Below, piece after piece: positions 59,763 through 64,000 of a DNA stretch of 64,000 nucleotides. Under the pieces are notes generated by a model, which searched no databases, had not been told where the DNA came from, and was given only the letters and a program-made list of their open reading frames with translations. Both the position numbers and the translations under genes were made by a program. Source of the DNA: Roridomyces roridus (lineage: Eukaryota > Basidiomycota > Agaricomycetes > Agaricales > Mycenaceae); contig JARKIF010000018.1 of assembly GCA_029378245.1 (NCBI GenBank), positions 620,001 through 684,000 on the forward strand, in the 5' to 3' direction. The stretch's first letter is position 1. Each line of letters starts with the position of its first letter.

Positions 59763-60152
59763 GTGGATGATCTGGGCTCGAACGACTATTACCAGATCCG
59801 CATGGAATCCCTTCGCTACTCGCAGCCACCGGGTCCAATGCACATGCCGGTCGAACTTCCAGCTCTCCTCATATGGGAGAAGTACAGCTACGGCCAGACA
59901 CTCCTTGCGCTCAGCCGCGACTCTGCTTTCGCCGCTTATTATACGGGGACCAGCGACGGATATGATCACGGCGAAGGCCGGCGTCGATATGTCTCTTGGA
60001 TCGACTGGCTTAGACGGATGCACAGAGCGGCTGATTGGGGGCCCACGCTTAGCGGAGTCCCACAGAACTCGGTCGGGGATGTGTTGAATGGCCGTTTGGG
60101 AATGGGCTGCGTCCGCGAGCTTGGACTGAAGAGGCCGGGGATAAAGAACTAA
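59763..60152 (+). pseudogene. Open frame of unknown nature, possibly a gene remnant
   Basis: An open frame of 130 codons without a convincing ATG near its start (an in-frame TAA lies at about 59746). It reads DDLGSNDYYQIRMESLRYSQ, ALLIWEKYSYGQTLLALSRD and DHGEGRRRYVSWIDWLRRMH, which looks protein-like rather than random. No family is recognised and no upstream exon was found. It could be the last exon of a gene whose 5' part is lost or missed. Confidence 0.3.
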
Positions 60153-60767
60153 AAAAACGAGTGCCCTGGCCGAAGGGGGGGTTATCTTCGACCAGGGTGA
60201 AAGCAGTTCGCCGGGCAGCGCAATCCTTGGCCCAAGGACAGATCATCCGGCTAGCGACTGCTCCCTTTTTTGCGCTCTACGGGGATTGAACCCGTAGCCT
60301 CTTTTCCCAATGAAGAGAGGTGGCTGGTTGAGGGCGGAACGAGTTTACAACTCAGCCAGGCGTACATGAAAGCGCAGATGGGGAACCTGATGGAGTGCAT
60401 TGGGCTCATGAGGTCAGAGAAGATATTCCCCGGGTACTGCTGTATCAGTTCTGACTTGCTTACACTCCGATCAGTCGAACCCGCATTTGGTTTGCGATTG
60501 GTGATGTGGATCGACGCTTTGGCAGCTCGCCAAGAGGATTTGGATACCCAACTTTGCGGCCGACCCCAAGCCGACCCAAATTCCAATATGCGCCGGCATG
60601 GCATTTGTCTGCAGAACATACACGCGCGCGAAAGCCCTACAAGAGAACCAGATTCCTCCCCCGCTCGCAAAATTCACGCTTTCACTCCCATTGATGCTCC
60701 CGCTGGTTCGGAATATCCTTTAAACTACGCAAGCTCAGCCCAATCCTGAAGAAGAACAGAAACAAAC

Positions 60768-62993
60768 TCACTCAACCTCAACACAATCTCCAACCCGCCT
60801 CACCCAAACGTACAACAACTGCCCTTGCAACCCCTTTTCCCGCATCAGCTGCACAAACTGTCGGTACCCATTGTCATGGAAAGGTAAGGCAACACCCTGC
60901 ATCATCGCCTTGGCAGGCTCCTGCGGACCAAATCGAACCAGGACAGTACGCCTGCGGTCATACACGAACGCCATCGTCCCGATCAGGAGCGCGCGACACA
61001 CGAAGCGCTCCGTCCCATATTCGTTGCGCGGAGGCTCGTCTTTGGGCGGACCACCCATCTTGACGGCTTCTTGCGAATCGGCGAATCCAAAGTCGGTTAC
61101 CCAGTGGATGTAAGCGCGAGTGGGGATGTATAGTTTGTTGGGAGGGAGTGAGGATGCGTCGTTCAGCTTCTTGGACATTTTGCAGACACTTTTGTGGCGA
61201 GGCCAGTGTGCCTTGGCGCATTCTGCGTCGCAATAGCACTGTGAGAGGGTTAGAAATGCACCGAGGTTTCTCGTATTTACGCACAACTGCTCTGCATCTA
61301 TGATTGATTGAATCAGATTTTTGAGTACTGTTCAAAAACGAATGGACTTGCGAGCCACAAATATGCTTATCGGTCGCTTTGCCGCATTCTCCGCACTTGG
61401 CGTACGGCGTTGGCGCCTTCCCAGTCTCGATTTCCTCCACCGCCCTACAAAACGATGAATTTCAACCATGCTACAAGAATCAAGCCACCCACCTGAAGCG
61501 CGGCCGCAAACAAGGAACAAAGAAACTAATCTTGGTCTCCTTCTGCACCTGTTGCGAGATATTCCAATGCGATTGTTGGTCATCGGCCCATTCCTTATCC
61601 ACAAGCTCCGAGTTGTACGAGAGAAGGCGCGCAAGCATGCGGATGTGCTCTGCCGGCATTTCTTCGCCTGTGGAGAGGTGATACTCGAGTTGGGCGCGGA
61701 GGTCGGCGTCGGAGATGTCTTGGGGAAGGATTTCGCGTAGACGGGATTCGAGGTGGAGCATGAATTCAGAGCCACCCTGGTGTAGGGGTCGTCAGGTGGC
61801 CATGTTGTATATGATGAAACGCACTTCTGGCACCCCTTCGGTATAGCTGTATCGGATAACGACGAGTGGAACCTCTGGGGTTTCCATCATAGGCACAAGA
61901 GGCGCTAGAATCGATTGGTTGGGAGTATATAAAGAGTTCATTTTGTTGGGCGTACCGCCTGGTCTGGCCCGAATTTGTGTACCTGAGCTTCTTGAAGTTG
62001 CTTGAGGAACTAGATGGCAGAATGAGATCGAGATCAGTCCGGATGCGTCGTTAAACTAGCCTTTGGAGTGGGTTCGGGCCATGATACACGTTTAACATCG
62101 AGGAATTCCATCACGAGCATAGTACCGCTGGATTTATCAAAGTAATTGACAAAGGGAGAGTCACGTCCCTCTGTATTACATGAGAACGAGGCATGAGCTC
62201 CAGAGCAATCGCAATTACCTTCGCCAGTGAGATCTAAAGTCGCATTGCACATGATCTTCTTGACGCCATTCCAGTTGCCGGTAGGACCAGCGGGGGGATT
62301 CACGGGTTTGCCTTGAGCAGTTTCGAGTTGCGTGAAGGCCATCATGTGGAAGGGGGTCATGACATATCTGGGTGTGGTCAAGTTGTGGAATTGCAAAGCC
62401 GGTTGCAAGCTCACGATTTCAACCGTGCCGCGTCTCTATAACCGTCGAATTTCTGCATCCCCATGCCGCCCGCCCGAATTTCCGGATGCGGCTCCTTCCA
62501 ATTCTGCCAAGAGTTCAAGCTGGCGATTTTGAAGTTGGGTGTCTTGCAAAACTCCTTGCCCGGGAACAGGTAGTCGAATCTGGATAAAAAAGATATTGGG
62601 TTTTCGGCACAGAAGGAAGATATAAAAGAACCTTTGCATGTCCCAGAGAGCCAGGCGCAGATTACTCGAGGCTATTGCATGCTGCTCTTTTGGTCTCTGC
62701 TCTGCCCTCATGTGCGGGTCGATCTCATGAAAATGGCCGATTGCGTCCAGCCAAGACATGATTTCGTTCGTTTTCATGGAGGAAAATGCGCCATTGTCGA
62801 CATTTGGGTCGGCGTTTGGAGGCCGCGGCGATGGGCTGCTCATTCTTTTGACGATTTGCTTGGGTGGAGACGAAAAGGTCTTCAAGTTGGAGTTCGCGGA
62901 ATCTGCGGCGGCGGGTCCGTCCTTGCGCCGAAACCAGGTGAAGAGAAGGTAGGTTGGGATCAGGAGGAGGAGCACAGTCGGGAGGGCGTGCAT
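60768..62993 (-). CDS. MYND-like zinc-finger protein, copy 2, membrane-anchored
   Basis: Start MHALPTVLLLLIPTYLLFTW followed by basic residues, a single N-terminal membrane anchor. Then MSSPSPRPPNADPNVDNGAF, EIMSWLDAIGHFHEIDPHMR, ASSNLRLALWDMQRF, RYVMTPFHMMAFTQLETAQG, a Cys-containing part (CDCSGAHASFSCNTEGRDSP), FMLHLESRLREILPQDISDA and VQKETKISFFVPCLRPRF. The MYND-like cluster is seen as KCGECGKATDKHICGS, then, after small exons, CYCDAECAKAHWPRHKSVCK. The C-terminal domain (YIHWVTDFGFADSQEAVKMG, NEYGTERFVCRALL, FVYDRRRTVLVRFG) ends VGDCVEVE. Paralogue of 51308-53380. The fourth zinc ligand is unclear here too. Function unknown; probably a membrane-bound adaptor. Confidence 0.78.
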
Positions 62994-63647
62994 AAGAGAC
63001 GGTGTCTCTCAAGTGTCTCTGATCAAAATTCTGCCCCGCTTGATCACTGGCCTCGTTGCGACGCACGGACCCGGTCCATCTCGAGCCAACCAATACGCCA
63101 AGTTTGTGAAAACGGAGTGTGGGTGTGCGTTTCAAAGCCGCTTCAAGCCGTCCCGTCACATCATTTTGCTCTCTTACCACCATGCTGTTGCGTCGACAAT
63201 GTTCGCAAGGCCCAGTGTAAGTATATCGACGACATCCCACTAAAAGAGCAGATACTACAGTCTGACTGCGGGAGCGTAGAGGCCCAACAGCAAGCCCCTT
63301 GCATCATCCGGAGCTTGAAGTCGTGAGGCGCCAAGGGTTCCCGCTCGCTCTGCCTTTGCCAGTCAGAGTTCCGTTCTATCTCAATGCAGACGCAGCCCAC
63401 CGAGTGCGAACTATCAGAGGCCGTGACCAAAATACGACCGCTGTCTCTCTCCGCCGGCGATGCTCGTATTCTGTGGTCTGTGGAATTATGCGCCGGTGCC
63501 CCTCGTGATTGCTCAAGCGGCCGCGGTTCGTTGACCTCCCAAGAATGCTTTCCTCCATACTGGACAGTAAGTAATGGGTTCCTTATCGACTGGCGGATTT
63601 GTTTTTCAACTCGGGCAGGTCAATGTACATACATGTGCGCGGAAAGT
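62994..63647. other. Intergenic stretch, no gene seen
   Basis: About 650 bp upstream of the MYND-like gene and downstream of the polymerase-type zinc-ribbon gene. No coding sequence recognised. Confidence 0.5.
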
Positions 63648-64000
63648 TCAATTGTCTTTACGAACATTGTGGCACGATTCGCATCTAGGAATAAATCGTA
63701 AGTTGACAGATAATTAATCACCAAAAGCGCTTCCCTATACCCTGTGGACAATATTAACCATGAGTCCGCCATTAGAAACACAAGTGCACCACTCACAAAC
63801 AGTCATGGGCTCATCGGCTGAGCGAGTTTGAAGCTGGATGAAATAGGCGAATCCGTGGCCGCATATTTGGCATTCATCTGGAGAAGGTGGGTGAGTTATC
63901 TGAGTGTATCCATGGTCAAAGTTACGCACCTTCGGTGCGGGCAGCACTGTCACGAAGTTCCTGGAGAATGTCCCTCACAGCACCGACAGTCTTGCGTTTG
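63648..64000 (-). CDS. Zinc-ribbon protein of the TFIIS / Rpa12 / Rpc11 type (partial)
   Basis: 3' part of a gene that starts beyond the right edge. From the edge it reads KRKTVGAVRDILQELRDSAA, a short intron, then DECQICGHGFAYFIQLQTRS followed by ADEPMTV. This is the TFIIS-type zinc ribbon with its RSADEP catalytic loop, used by TFIIS and by RNA polymerase I and III subunits to stimulate transcript cleavage. The second Cys pair is seen near 63670 as CESCHNVRKDN before a TGA at 63648-63650, but the junction between the two parts was not resolved. The lead sequence fits the polymerase I subunit best; that choice is uncertain. Confidence 0.75.

Overview
The window looks like nuclear DNA of a mushroom-forming basidiomycete (Agaricomycetes). 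Almost every gene is split by short introns, mostly 43-60 bp, with fungal GT...AG borders. Several families are typical of that group: DUF6533 membrane proteins, VIT-vWA proteins, secreted cupredoxin proteins, a GPI-type chitin deacetylase and an Ole1 desaturase with a C-terminal cytochrome b5. Housekeeping genes include a BiP/Kar2 chaperone ending in HDEL, an Nhp6-type HMG protein, a penta-EF-hand protein and a zinc-ribbon polymerase or TFIIS-type subunit cut by the right edge.

Left part (1-10 kb): the 5' end of a cupredoxin gene runs off the left edge. It is followed by a small hAT-type element with a perfect 8-bp target-site duplication and by two identical 998-bp tandem units. Then come an intact cupredoxin membrane protein gene, a Zn2Cys6 transcription factor gene and a bestrophin-like channel gene. 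The stretch at 10-18 kb carries two DUF6533 genes and a DUF6533 relic on the minus strand, and a truncated pseudogene whose parent lies 10 kb away.

Middle (18-29 kb): a PEF calcium-binding protein and KAR2 on the minus strand, then three tandem plus-strand copies of an unrecognised multi-pass membrane protein. The three copies differ in intron content.

Right part (28-64 kb): this region is built from repeated gene blocks. A 2-kb block (SDR gene plus small secreted cysteine-rich protein gene) exists in two inverted copies at 28.4-30.4 and 43.0-45.1 kb; the secreted protein gene is decayed in the first. Three VIT-vWA genes lie at 30.6-33.3, 36.8-40.5 and 48.4-51.1 kb, with two copies of an NTF2-sized protein gene and two of a MYND-like protein gene in partial combinations around them. 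One VIT-vWA copy carries a GATA-type zinc finger in its linker. Another carries an in-frame 566-bp internal duplication that matches the third copy, which points to recent exchange between them. Also here are NHP6, a conserved one-TM protein, a SurE-family secreted phosphatase, OLE1 and chitin deacetylase.

Taken together the window mixes stable housekeeping genes with an active zone of local duplication, gene conversion and decay. No CRISPR array, rRNA or convincing functional tRNA was seen. Exon borders were read by eye from splice signals and paralogue comparison. Those given explicitly keep the reading frame; others are stated as unresolved.
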